The notes under the pieces: model-generated | What the model saw: only the letters and a program-made list of their open reading frames with translations | What the model was told of the DNA's origin: nothing | The model's database searches: none | Source of the DNA: Desulfosporosinus sp. BRH_c37 | Lineage (GTDB): Bacteria; Bacillota; Desulfitobacteriia; Desulfitobacteriales; Desulfitobacteriaceae | Reading direction: 5' to 3' | Assembly (NCBI GenBank): GCA_001516045.1 | Contig: LOEW01000243.1 | Location: 1-50,931 of the forward strand | DNA: 50,931 nt | Shown here: piece after piece, positions 1 to 9,700 of the stretch | How positions within the stretch are numbered: the stretch's first letter is position 1 | Layout of the letters: the number at the start of each line of letters is the position of its first letter | Translations under genes and position numbers: made by a program

Positions 1-762
1 TCTAGGCAGAACATGAGTAACTGGATACTCCAGTGTTCAGAGGAATACTTTTCAAGAATCCATACCCATATGAAAAGCACTCTTCTGAGTAAGGATGTCT
101 TGCATGCTGACGAAACTTGGACGAAAGTTGTGCAGCAGGATGGCAGGGAATCCAAGAAGAAATGCTATATGTGGGTTTACTGCAGCGGAGAGCATGACGA
201 GCCGATTGTCTATTATGAATTTCACGAAAGCCGGGCTTCAGAATCGGCTAAGAACTTCCTTAAGGACTATACCGGCTACCTGCATTCCGATGGCTACGAA
301 GTGTACCATCGTCTGGGTTCTGGAATCACGGTGGTTGGATGCCTTGCCCATATAAAGCGCAAATTTACGGACGCTATCAAGGCATTAAGTCCAGATGAGC
401 AATTGAAGACTGTTTGCTTCAAGGGGCAGGGGTACTGTGATTACCTGTTCCATGTTGAAAAGAAATACAAGGATTCCGAACCCGAAGAGCGTCATAGAAA
501 GCGCCTCGCCCTGTTAAAACCGGTGATGGATGCCTTTTTGTCGTGGCTTAAAGAGACAAAGCCCCTTACGGTCCCCAAATCCCAGGCTTATGAGGCAGTG
601 AACTATGCGCTGAACCAGTGGCCGTACTTTGAAAATATCCTTTTGGACGGCCGCTTGGAGCTGATGCCGAATACCGATTTCGACCAGCACCCGGAACTGA
701 TTGAAAAATTTGTTCCTTGGTCAAAAGAGCTTCCGGCAAACTGCTACAAAACTAAAAAATAA
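1..762 (+). pseudogene. IS66-family transposase, 5'-truncated by the window and internally deleted
   Basis: The frame is open from base 1 (residues SRQN precede the first Met at 13), so the gene starts outside the window. The IS66 DDE domain is recognisable: HADETW carries the first Asp, HSDGYEVY the second Asp, and GCLAHIKRKF follows. After LDGRLE the protein jumps directly to LMPNTDF and the usual IS66 tail (HPELIEKFVPWSKELP). Intact family members have roughly 60 residues between these points, including the NN-AE-AIRP segment with the third catalytic acidic residue. The deletion is in frame but removes that residue, so the protein should be catalytically dead. The domain assignment is from family knowledge; the size of the missing piece is an estimate. 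No terminal inverted repeat could be assigned. Confidence 0.85.
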
Positions 763-773
763 CGAATTCATGT

Positions 774-800
774 CCAACCTTTTGGGTTGGGCTTTTTCTT
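774..800 (+). terminator. Intrinsic terminator after the IS66 remnant
   Basis: CCAACC pairs with GGTTGG across a short loop and is followed by GCTTTTTCTTT, 12 bp after the transposase stop codon. Confidence 0.75.
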
Positions 801-825
801 TATTCAAGTGCTTAGTTTTTGACAA

Positions 826-1002
826 TTACGCATTTTCAATATCATAAACCCTGCCCTGGAGCCGGAATATCGCATCAAAGAAAAGGTTCTCAGAATTTGG
901 AATTAGCCTCGGCTCCTCAGTAATGGTCAGTTTACCATCTTTATCAGATATTTGCTTAAATTTGACCTGCATTACTTTGTACTGCTTACGTTTAGCCTTC
1001 AC
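826..1002 (-). CDS. Small hypothetical protein, 58 aa, GTG start
   Basis: An open frame of 58 codons on the minus strand begins with GTG at 1002, preceded by a GGGGG ribosome-binding site about 8 bases upstream, and ends in TAA at 826. The product is basic at its N-terminus (KAKRKQYK) and has no membrane segment or motif that I recognise. A TATAAT-like -10 sequence lies near 1073-1078 and a short GAACTGAA/TTTCAGTTC hairpin lies in the leader. It sits alone between the IS66 remnant and the XRE/ImmA gene. It could be a genuine small protein of the island or a leftover of a lost gene; I cannot assign a function. Confidence 0.45.
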   Translation of the reverse strand: MKAKRKQYKVMQVKFKQISDKDGKLTITEEPRLIPNSENLFFDAIFRLQGRVYDIENA

Positions 1003-1171
1003 TATGTTGACCCCCTATAATAAAAGAACTGAAAGATTGACCTTCAGTTCGAGAAGTTTCTTGTTTCATTATAGCAGAAATATTTGCTTAGTTCGGTATG
1101 ATATTCCAAACTACCAGTGTTTTCCACGATAACTTAACGGTAGGATTCCAAAATCCAAGGGCAATATAATT

Positions 1172-2335
1172 TTAAGCCTGCTTAATATCTGTATCTTTGG
1201 TAATCAAGGTTAATTGAGGCTTTCTCTGTCTAATATTCAAAAGATTATCGGGCAGAAAACATAAACTATCGATTAGTTCTTTCTTGAAAGCTATTTCATC
1301 TATAATTTCTTCAGGAGATACTACTTCATTTTCAAGAAGCAACTCAATTGCCTGCTTAAATAGGTATGGTCTTTCAAAATCAAGGGAATCGTCTAAAGGT
1401 TCGGATTTTCGGTAACCCCTCTGACCTATCTGAGCAAATAAATATCTTGCTTGCGTTTCAGAATAGATATTAAGATCTTGACACCTTTTCACCATCATCT
1501 GTATGGATACCATCCACCTCTTTTTTAAAATAATAAAGTGCTCGATAGATTTAGACATTATTTCTCTAGGAAATGAATCTCGAGGCAATAAAAAAGCCCC
1601 AGCAAAATGATTAGCTTCCCTTTCGACCCTTTCAAATATTTCCTTTTTCGACATCATCTCTAGATCAATATGCGCATGTAAGATAAGATGTCCCAACTCA
1701 TGAGCTAAATTAAAGCGTGATCTGACTGCCGAGTTTTTATCTGATCCTGAAATGATATATGGAAAGTTGTTATACCATTGTGAAAAAGCGTCAATCTTAT
1801 ATTCTCCGAACTCCATCCGAGCAACAATAAAACCTTTTTCCTGTAATAATTCGACTAAATTATTTATGGGTATCTTTTCTATTTTCCAATGTTTTCGGAG
1901 TGTTAGTGCAATTTCTTCAATTGTATCAAAGTCCAATTCACCAGTATCTAAATTAAATTCCGGAAAATCCAATTGAGGAAAGTTGATAAACTTTCTTAAA
2001 TATTGGTTTATTTCATCAAGCCATTTAATCCTGTATTCCCAAGAATCTTTGAGCTTTTTGGAGGCACTCTTAAGTGCTCTGAAATTTATAGCACTATTAC
2101 ATGAAATAACAGCCACAAAAGGCTTAGTAAAAAACATTATTGGAAAATCCAATTCTTTAGAAATCTCTTCTAAAACGGTTGCACTAGGCTTTGAGATACC
2201 AAGTTCATATTGTGATATAGCTTGACTAGTTACCCTTATCCTACCAGCCAATTCCGTCAAAGATAAACCTCGTGATAGTCGTGCCTCTTTTATTCTCGCG
2301 GGAACAATATTTATATCACTATTAAGACGATTCAT
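1172..2335 (-). CDS. XRE-family regulator with ImmA/IrrE-type (M78) metallopeptidase domain
   Basis: The protein is about 387 aa. Residues ~15-70 form an XRE helix-turn-helix (IKEARLSRGLSLTELA...SQAISQYE), and the middle carries a zinc-peptidase motif HELGHLILH near residue 211 with downstream glutamates (EREANHFAGAFLLP), typical of DUF955/M78 peptidases. I place the start at ATG 2335, which has GAAGG at proper distance; a GTG at 2344 is also in frame. The gene overlaps the end of the upstream 228-aa gene, so the two are translationally coupled. Family knowledge: such fusions act as antitoxin/repressors whose peptidase can inactivate the repressor, in TA modules (RosmerTA-like systems have this kind of antitoxin) and in ICE/phage control. 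Assignment to a named system is inference. Confidence 0.85.
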   Translation of the reverse strand: MNRLNSDINIVPARIKEARLSRGLSLTELAGRIRVTSQAISQYELGISKPSATVLEEISKELDFPIMFFTKPFVAVISCNSAINFRALKSASKKLKDSWEYRIKWLDEINQYLRKFINFPQLDFPEFNLDTGELDFDTIEEIALTLRKHWKIEKIPINNLVELLQEKGFIVARMEFGEYKIDAFSQWYNNFPYIISGSDKNSAVRSRFNLAHELGHLILHAHIDLEMMSKKEIFERVEREANHFAGAFLLPRDSFPREIMSKSIEHFIILKKRWMVSIQMMVKRCQDLNIYSETQARYLFAQIGQRGYRKSEPLDDSLDFERPYLFKQAIELLLENEVVSPEEIIDEIAFKKELIDSLCFLPDNLLNIRQRKPQLTLITKDTDIKQA

Positions 2336-3008
2336 CCTTCTCACCCTTCACGAGATGCAGTTTCTTTTTAAATTCATCCTTGATTGAAGTCTGATTCTTC
2401 TCTAGAGTAACTATTTCTTTATTAGTAGATTCAAACAAGGAAAACTCTTTCATTAGGTCAATAGTGGCTAAACTTTCAGTCATGTTCCAGTTAGGAACCA
2501 TTAAATTAATAAACTCAAGGTCTCCTTGCTTTACACCATAAGTTATGACAGCAAAATAAGGTTCGTTTAACTCAAAAAAACTATCATATGATCTGCTTAT
2601 TCCATAAAATAGATCTTGATCGGGAAACCTATTTTTTTTAGAATAATTCCGTCTATAAGTAGATCTATTCGGCAGATTGTCTTTATTAATAGATCGTCCT
2701 ACATTAATTATAATGTTATTATGTAAAAGATTTAACCCTTGATAGTTAAAACTATTAACTTTAATTGGGCTGGCTATAAAAGGAAAAGTATTACTAATCA
2801 TATCTAACTCAAACTGGCGGAACATCATAAAATTTAGTAACCAACCCTTAAGATTTGAAAAAAATGCCGAACTAAAAAGTTCTTTTTCCTCATTTAAAAT
2901 TTCTTTATAAGCCTGTAAACCACTTTGAAAATATGGATAGATTTTCGCTCGTATAGCCCTAGGTACTTCTTCTTCGATAAGTTCATTTGCATTTTTGTAT
3001 ATTGGCAT
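2322..3008 (-). CDS. Hypothetical protein, partner of the XRE/ImmA regulator (candidate toxin)
   Basis: This 228-aa soluble protein begins at ATG with GGAGGT five bases upstream and has a good sigma-A promoter. It overlaps the XRE/ImmA gene by about 14 bp. I see no signal peptide, transmembrane helix or nucleotide-binding motif. The N-terminal half is helical and aromatic-rich (YPYFQSGLQAYKEIL, NLKGWLLNFMMFRQFEL); the middle is Ser/Arg/Tyr-rich; the tail is charged (KDEFKKKLHLVKGEKDESS). The arrangement of an unknown protein first and an overlapping XRE-M78 gene second matches type II-like toxin-antitoxin or defence pairs such as RosmerTA, but I cannot confirm homology from sequence alone. 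Function is therefore inferred only from context. Confidence 0.7.
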   Translation of the reverse strand: MPIYKNANELIEEEVPRAIRAKIYPYFQSGLQAYKEILNEEKELFSSAFFSNLKGWLLNFMMFRQFELDMISNTFPFIASPIKVNSFNYQGLNLLHNNIIINVGRSINKDNLPNRSTYRRNYSKKNRFPDQDLFYGISRSYDSFFELNEPYFAVITYGVKQGDLEFINLMVPNWNMTESLATIDLMKEFSLFESTNKEIVTLEKNQTSIKDEFKKKLHLVKGEKDESS

Positions 3009-3042
3009 TTTATACCTCCACTAAATATTCTCACTATCAAAT

Positions 3043-3071
3043 ATTTTAGTACACATTGTGGTTTTTATCAA
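3043..3071 (-). promoter_or_regulatory. Sigma-A promoter of the two-gene XRE/ImmA unit
   Basis: On the minus strand TTGATA (3066-3071) and TAAAAT (3043-3048) are separated by exactly 17 bp, followed about 30 bases later by GGAGGT and the ATG at 3008. Confidence 0.75.
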
Positions 3072-3104
3072 GTGGTTTATATGCATAAACTTTTTCATCA
3101 AGTG
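3067..3104. promoter_or_regulatory. Candidate autoregulatory operator (direct repeats plus palindrome)
   Basis: ATCAAGTG occurs at 3067-3074 and again at 3097-3104 (30 bp apart, about three helical turns), flanking a GTTTAT-ATGC-ATAAAC dyad at 3075-3090. The first repeat overlaps the -35 box, the usual place for an XRE repressor to bind. The rest of the 312-bp gap, 3105-3320, shows only a weak GGAC/GTCC hairpin near 3270-3285 after the next gene's stop. Confidence 0.5.
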
Positions 3105-3320
3105 AAATAGGGTTATTGAAACAATCTTCACCTGAGGGGGAAATTCAGTTTCGCACCTAACTTTTATTGTTATCGCTCAAATTTCTATTAAAAATATAAT
3201 CCTTGGCGACAAGACATTTACATTACAAATTGACGGCGAAATATGCGAAAAAGTGAATTTGGACAAAAAAGTCCCTACAGCAGATCCCTAAGCTTCGGTT
3301 CATCAAATTGAAAGCAATTC

Positions 3321-3734
3321 TCATTCTTGTATTTCATGATCTTCCTGAGCAAATTGTAATTGTAACCTTTTTTCAAAATAAGCATAATATCGATCTTCAA
3401 ATTCCTGTGGACATCTCCTCGGATTCAAATTTGTATAATATGATTTAATGGTTATAAATTGCTCTTCAGACATACCAAAAACATCATTATTTACGTCCAC
3501 ATAAAGACTTATTCCGTCCGACATTTTTCCCAATATTTTACAGTTAGGTTCGTGTTTTATACCTTCCATTCCGCCCATATATTCATCATTTTCATAGAAT
3601 TTAATCTCAAATTCATGTTGAAAAAGTATTAGTTCGGCTTGACCGAACTTATGGGTTTCTTCTGAACGATACAAAACTCTTCCGATATTTAAACTGTACA
3701 TTTCCTTTTCAGTTGCATAATCCAAATTGTTCAC
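3321..3734 (-). CDS. Hypothetical protein downstream of the helicase-nuclease
   Basis: A 137-aa product with GTG start at 3734: GGAAGG lies nine bases upstream, whereas the in-frame ATG at 3743 directly abuts it. Longer in-frame starts would lie inside the helicase gene and have no ribosome-binding site. The start lies 16 bp after the helicase stop, so the two genes form an operon. The protein is acidic and soluble, with alternating strands (GRVLYRSEE, AELILFQHEFEIKFYEND) and a Tyr/Arg/Gln-rich tail; no known motif is seen. It may be an accessory or immunity-like partner of the large helicase, an inference from position only. Confidence 0.65.
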   Translation of the reverse strand: MNNLDYATEKEMYSLNIGRVLYRSEETHKFGQAELILFQHEFEIKFYENDEYMGGMEGIKHEPNCKILGKMSDGISLYVDVNNDVFGMSEEQFITIKSYYTNLNPRRCPQEFEDRYYAYFEKRLQLQFAQEDHEIQE

Positions 3735-3750
3735 GGTTCCCATCCTTCCA

Positions 3751-6700
3751 TCACACAATGATTTTCCCATCAATTTCTTTTGCTCTGCCGCTTTCAAGTA
3801 AATATGAGCAAGTTTTCTCCATTGATTGCGTAATATTACCGCCTGTACGATTAAATCCATAAACACGAGCTGTAACAACATATAAGTCGCTTTTTGTTAT
3901 TCCAAAACTTTTTTTAGCAATTACAAACATGGCCTCTGCTAATTCTTCTGTGCAAATATAATTTATCGCTCTGCTTTCGCCATAAAGTGATGGTATTTTA
4001 ACTTCTATTTCTTTTGTGTTTTTGTGCCAGCAAAAATCGCCTTTTTTTACTACTACATCTTTAAGGTTTTTTGCCAATACATGATCAACCGAATTTCGCA
4101 CCTTAACCGTGGCTTTTTGATTTCCAAATAAAGTTGCAACCCTTTTGCATAATAATTCATAGTGAATAGGGCATTCTAGCTCAACTACATAATCTATTAC
4201 ATCAGCAAGATACTGTGTATCATCATTAGATTTTCTCGTATTCTTATATACTTCAGTTACTTTATAATAACTAAAATTATATGGATTATCATTATTTGTA
4301 TCACTCTGATCTTTGTCAGTTTCAACTATTGCATAATTATCTTTTGTCGTAATAGTGTCTTCTTCTGCTATTTCATGTTGGCTTATACTTCCTGTATCTA
4401 TATTGCTCATTTTGTAATTGGATATTGCCAGTTTGACAGCCTCAAGCAATTTCTTTCCCTCAGTTTTTGGGTCTTTAATCCAATCAGTTGACCATATCCT
4501 ATAAATCTTCCAACCAATATCTTCAAGCACAGTTTGGCGTAATCTATCACGCTCTCTCGCAGTCCTGGCGCTATGGTATGTAGCTCCATCACACTCAATC
4601 CCTAATACAAATATACCACTTAATGTTGGGTGTTTTACCGCCATATCAATGCGATACCCCGAACAGCCCACTTGAGTAGCAACGTTATAACCATTTTTAA
4701 TAACAAAATCATGTACCGCTTCCTCAAATGGCGAATCCACATCAACAGTACTTTTATACTGCAATTCATTTTGTAAAACTGAAGCTCCATTAATTGCAAA
4801 TTCAATATATTGCCGCAACATTTTTACACCCTCTGAATTGGTGTTTTCTACTTTAATATCTGTTGGATGAATAGATCCAACTAACTTGACATTGTATTTG
4901 GCACGAGTAATAGCAACATTTAGACGTCTATGCCCACCATTGCGACTAAGCGGACCAAAATTCATATACATAACACCATTTGCGTCTTTTGCATAACCAA
5001 CGCTAAAAATAATCGTGTCCCTTTCATCTCCCTGGACATTTTCAAGATTTTTTACAAAAAAAGCATAATCAGCATCTTCAGCAAAGAAATTTTCATATTG
5101 CTCATTTTGTAGTCGTAATTGTCTTATGGCACCGTCAACAGCTTGTTGTTGTGCTTCGCTAAAGGTAACCACACCTAATGAACGATTTGGATATTTTTTT
5201 ATATGCTCAAATACAAGCCCAGCTACACGCTTAGCCTCGTTTAAATTATTTTTCTTACCTCCACGATCATATACTCCATTTTGAACAAAAATATATTCGA
5301 CTCCATTATCTGGGATCCTATCTATATTTGACGGAAATGTTATTAACTCATGGTTGTATATCTTGGCATTTGAAAAAGCAATTAGATGCTCATGACGACT
5401 TCTATAATGCCACTTAAGCGTACGCTCAGGAATCGCATTAACAGCCTCTTCAAGAATAGAATCATACGCACCTGTATCATCGAACTCATCATCATCTTCA
5501 GAAGCATCATCAAAATCACCATCTGAAAGTGAAGCGGCAAAAAAGCTTGTTGGCGGCAGCTGCTTGCTATCGCCAGCAATAATCACTTGTTTTCCCCTCA
5601 TTATTGCACCTATTGCATCCTCTGTGCATACCTGTGAGGCTTCATCAAAAATAATTGTATCAAAATCATACCCATCAGCCTGCAAAAATAAGCTAACAGA
5701 AAGTGGTGACATCATTAGACAAGGTTTCAATGCCGTTAACAGATTAGGGATTTTATTAAACAATCTTCTTAGTGGCATAATTTTTCGCTGTTTTGTAAGC
5801 TCACGTTTTAGAATCCCTACCTCGTCAACTGCAGATGTTGCGATATTTGTATTGGGCAATCTTTCAATTAATCTTTCCAAAATCCTTAAACGTGCAATTT
5901 TAAGTTGCTCACCATCATATGAATTAAATTCATTAATAATAGACTGGTGAGAACGACTTCTAAAAGTATAAACCGCAGGATGAATAGGTATCATCACATC
6001 AAGCCACAGCCTATAAAAACGCTTAAAGAAAGTATCAACAATTATGCTAGGCTGCATTCCCAACTGTTCAACCTTTTCTACAAATTCAGATAATCCTACT
6101 TCTCTACACTGTTGCCTAACACTTCTGAAATCTATCCATTCTTCTAATAAGGTAAGATTATTAAGGCATTTCTCTGTCTTATCCAATAGGGTGTAAATAC
6201 GTGTCTCATACAGTTCTTCACCATTATCGAATAAGTTGGAAAACCACTCGAAGTCTGATTTAAGATCTGTGTGCTGTGTTAACAATTCAATACTGTTTTC
6301 GCTTGCCCATGAAGCTACGTCCTTATCACTACAAACGCTGTTAATATATTCACTAGATAAAGAATATGCTTTACATAAATCATTAAATTTAGCAGCATAA
6401 TTTAGAGAACGAATAACATTACCCCAATCCGTATTCATTCCTTCAAACATAAATTCGAATTTATTCTGCAATTGAGATAAGTTTGCTATTACTGTCTGCT
6501 CAATTTCTTGTATCCTATCAAGTACGATAATATCTTCCATAGTAGTATCAAATGATAAAGTGTCTTTCGCACAGCTTGAAAATCCAATGTATTTATCATG
6601 AGAAACATTAACTCCATCTTCAATAATTTCAAGCATGTTAAGCATTTTATCAAATTCAAGGTTTTGATTATCTTCCGTAATTAGTAAATCATTTAATCTT

Positions 6701-9700
6701 TTAACTGTGTCTTTATCATTGCAATATTCAATATCTCTTTTGAATATTGCGAAGCTATCGTTTGCTTTTTCACAAGATGCAAGGTATTTAATCAACTTAC
6801 TTGGCACTTGCTTTTCACCAAAAAATTCAATTATTTGTGCAGTGATATCAATTCGATTTCTCACATTATTCCAATCAGTGTCTTCCCCTTTATAATGCAC
6901 ACCGAAACATTCCAACAAGTTGTTATTGTTATCATTAAACCATTTTCTTTTTTGACTAATCTCCTTTAAGGTTGTAAGCATAGAAATTATGTCGGCTAAT
7001 TTAGTTTCATCTGTCGAGTTAACAATTATGAAGTAATTACATATATTTACAGTGGCATTTTTTATTTCGAATGACATCTTATTTGTAGTATCTATTTTCT
7101 GAAGTAAGCCTGCAATTGGTTGGGTAACTATGTTAGTTCCAAAAATACTAGCCACATAATTAAGCACATCGTTTTCAGATATCTTAGAAATATTTGTATT
7201 TACTTTTTTAAATCTCTCAACATCACCTTCAAGCAACAACTTTTTAAGCTGCTCAGGTATCTTAGCCCCACCGAAATAATTTTTTATGATTTTTAAGTTG
7301 GCTCTACTTTTCTCAATAATCTCCCAATTAGTATAGTTTCCGATATATAAGCCACCCAACATTTCATCTGCAAGGGGTTCATTGTTCGTTAGCCACTGTT
7401 CTTTTTCCTTTATAAGCGTAATTTTATTAAGCAAGGCTAGAATCTCGTTATCGGTCATTTTACTATTTGGCTCTTTGCTAAAACTACGTAATGTTTTCTT
7501 ATCAGCACGATAACTACCCTTGAAAATTTTAAGGAAATTTCCATACTCAGTATTAAATCGAATAAGCATATTTTTGTAATCTATATTTAAAACATCTTTA
7601 TTGTATTTTGATAGCAGCAATTCAGTTTCATCTTTAATTTCTTTTTGGGTATTTTTGATATCTGAAATTATGCGATCTACAGCAACCTCTTTATTTTCAT
7701 CGAACCATGCCAATGTAGGCTTTGGATTCTGAATAATAGTAGACAAAAGCTCACCTAAAGAAATCAAGTCCTTAAGTGTGTTAACCTCTAGTCCGATATC
7801 CTCTGCTATTTGCTTTGAAATGTCATACCCGTTTGTAATAAGCAAATGGAACAAATTGAGTTTTTCTGATTGATTATCCACAAAAGAAAATAGTTCTCGT
7901 TTTTTAAGATCTACGTTATCAGACAAGCCATTAAAATTACTAATAATTTTCAATGTTTGAAAATAAGTCGTTTTAAATTTAACAAGTAACTCTTCATAAT
8001 TAATAGTAAATACATCATCAATAAAGTTTGATCTGACTTTAGCTATATCATTTTTCAATATAGTTTGCTCTGTCTTTGCATCGTTTAATAACTCTGTAAT
8101 GTTTTGAATTTTCCCATAATTAAACCACATACCCAGAGGCTGAGGATTTTCGAGAATTAATACAAGTAATTTTTCCAATTCAAATATTGAATTAAAGGAT
8201 TCGTATTGTTCAATACCTAAGAAAGAAGAAGAATCTTTGCTTTGAATATTAATTTTTTTAATGAAGTTTATGAGCTCTCGACACTCAGTGATAATAAAAT
8301 TAGCTTTAACGACTATATCTTTGTTTGTCGGAAAGTTTCCATTATCTAAATGTACTTTTACATCATTCATATTAGATTCAATAGTTAAAATTATATCCTG
8401 CGCATTAATATCCAAAACACTTTTAGTATATCGGTCAAGCAAATTAGCGGACTTATCTCTATGTTCGTTAAAAATAGTCAAGTATTCCTGTGCAATACTT
8501 TCTAAAACCCCTATATCCTTAGAGAGCCACTTTTCAGGAATAATTGGTGACTCAGACGAAACATCGAGCAAATTACCCAATGAAGCAATATTGTTAATTG
8601 TCGGAGAGATATTTGCAGCTATCTTATCGAGAATACACTTATAGGTTTGAATTAAGGAGTTTAATTTTACAGATATACTTTTTAAATTCACTTCTATGTC
8701 GTGTCTTAATTCATGGGTTACTACCGGAACATTGCAACTGTACCAAGGATTTTCAGAGTAGTCTTTACTTAATTTACCGATGGTTTTTGAAAATTCACTT
8801 AACAGATATCGATATTTATTGAGTAACTCCATATCAGTATTTTCAACATCAGTTATCCCAAAAATAATATCCTGCGTTGCAGATAGTTTTGCAAGTCGCC
8901 CATTAGCCTCAAATATCGAAACGTTAAGAGGCGTAATTTTTGTATGGAGCTGTTCTTGATATTCATTAAGCGTATTTCTTCTTTCCTCTAAAACGGACAG
9001 TTTATATATGGCATCTTCACGGATACTTATTCTTTGAACAGTTAGCGTTTTGGCAAGTTGATTTAATACCTCTTTTTTATTGGCCTTATAGCTGTGTAAA
9101 GTGAGACAGAAATCATCAAGTCCAGCTTCAGTAAGACGCTTTTTAACCACCTCAAGCGCTGCCATTTTTTCAGATACAAACAACACCTTTTTACCTTCAG
9201 AAATAGCCTCGGCAATAATATTTGTTATAGTTTGACTTTTTCCTGTTCCAGGAGGGCCCTGCATTACAAAACTAATGCCTTTTTTCGATAATAAGATTGC
9301 ATCTTGTTGACTCGAGTCAGCATCTACTACTTGATAGGTATCAATAGGTCTAACATTCTTATCATGGTTAAAGTTATTGAGTTCGCTTGGTATTTGGGAA
9401 ATCTCACTCTTATCCCCGCAAAGTGCTTTTATAGTAGCATTGGATACAATCTTGTCTTTATTATTATCAAGGTCTTTATACATATTTATTTTTAGGAATG
9501 ACAATAAAGTGAGGTGAACATCAGTTACAACCTCCCAATCTTTCTTTTTTGCAATTTTTGCTATTTGAGATAAATAATCAGTAATATCATCTTCGTGTCC
9601 ATCAAATTCCGGCAAAGCAATACCAAAATCATTCTCAAATTTAAAAGCTAAACTTGGATTGACAACTATCTCATCTTCATGTATTTGTAAAATATATGGG

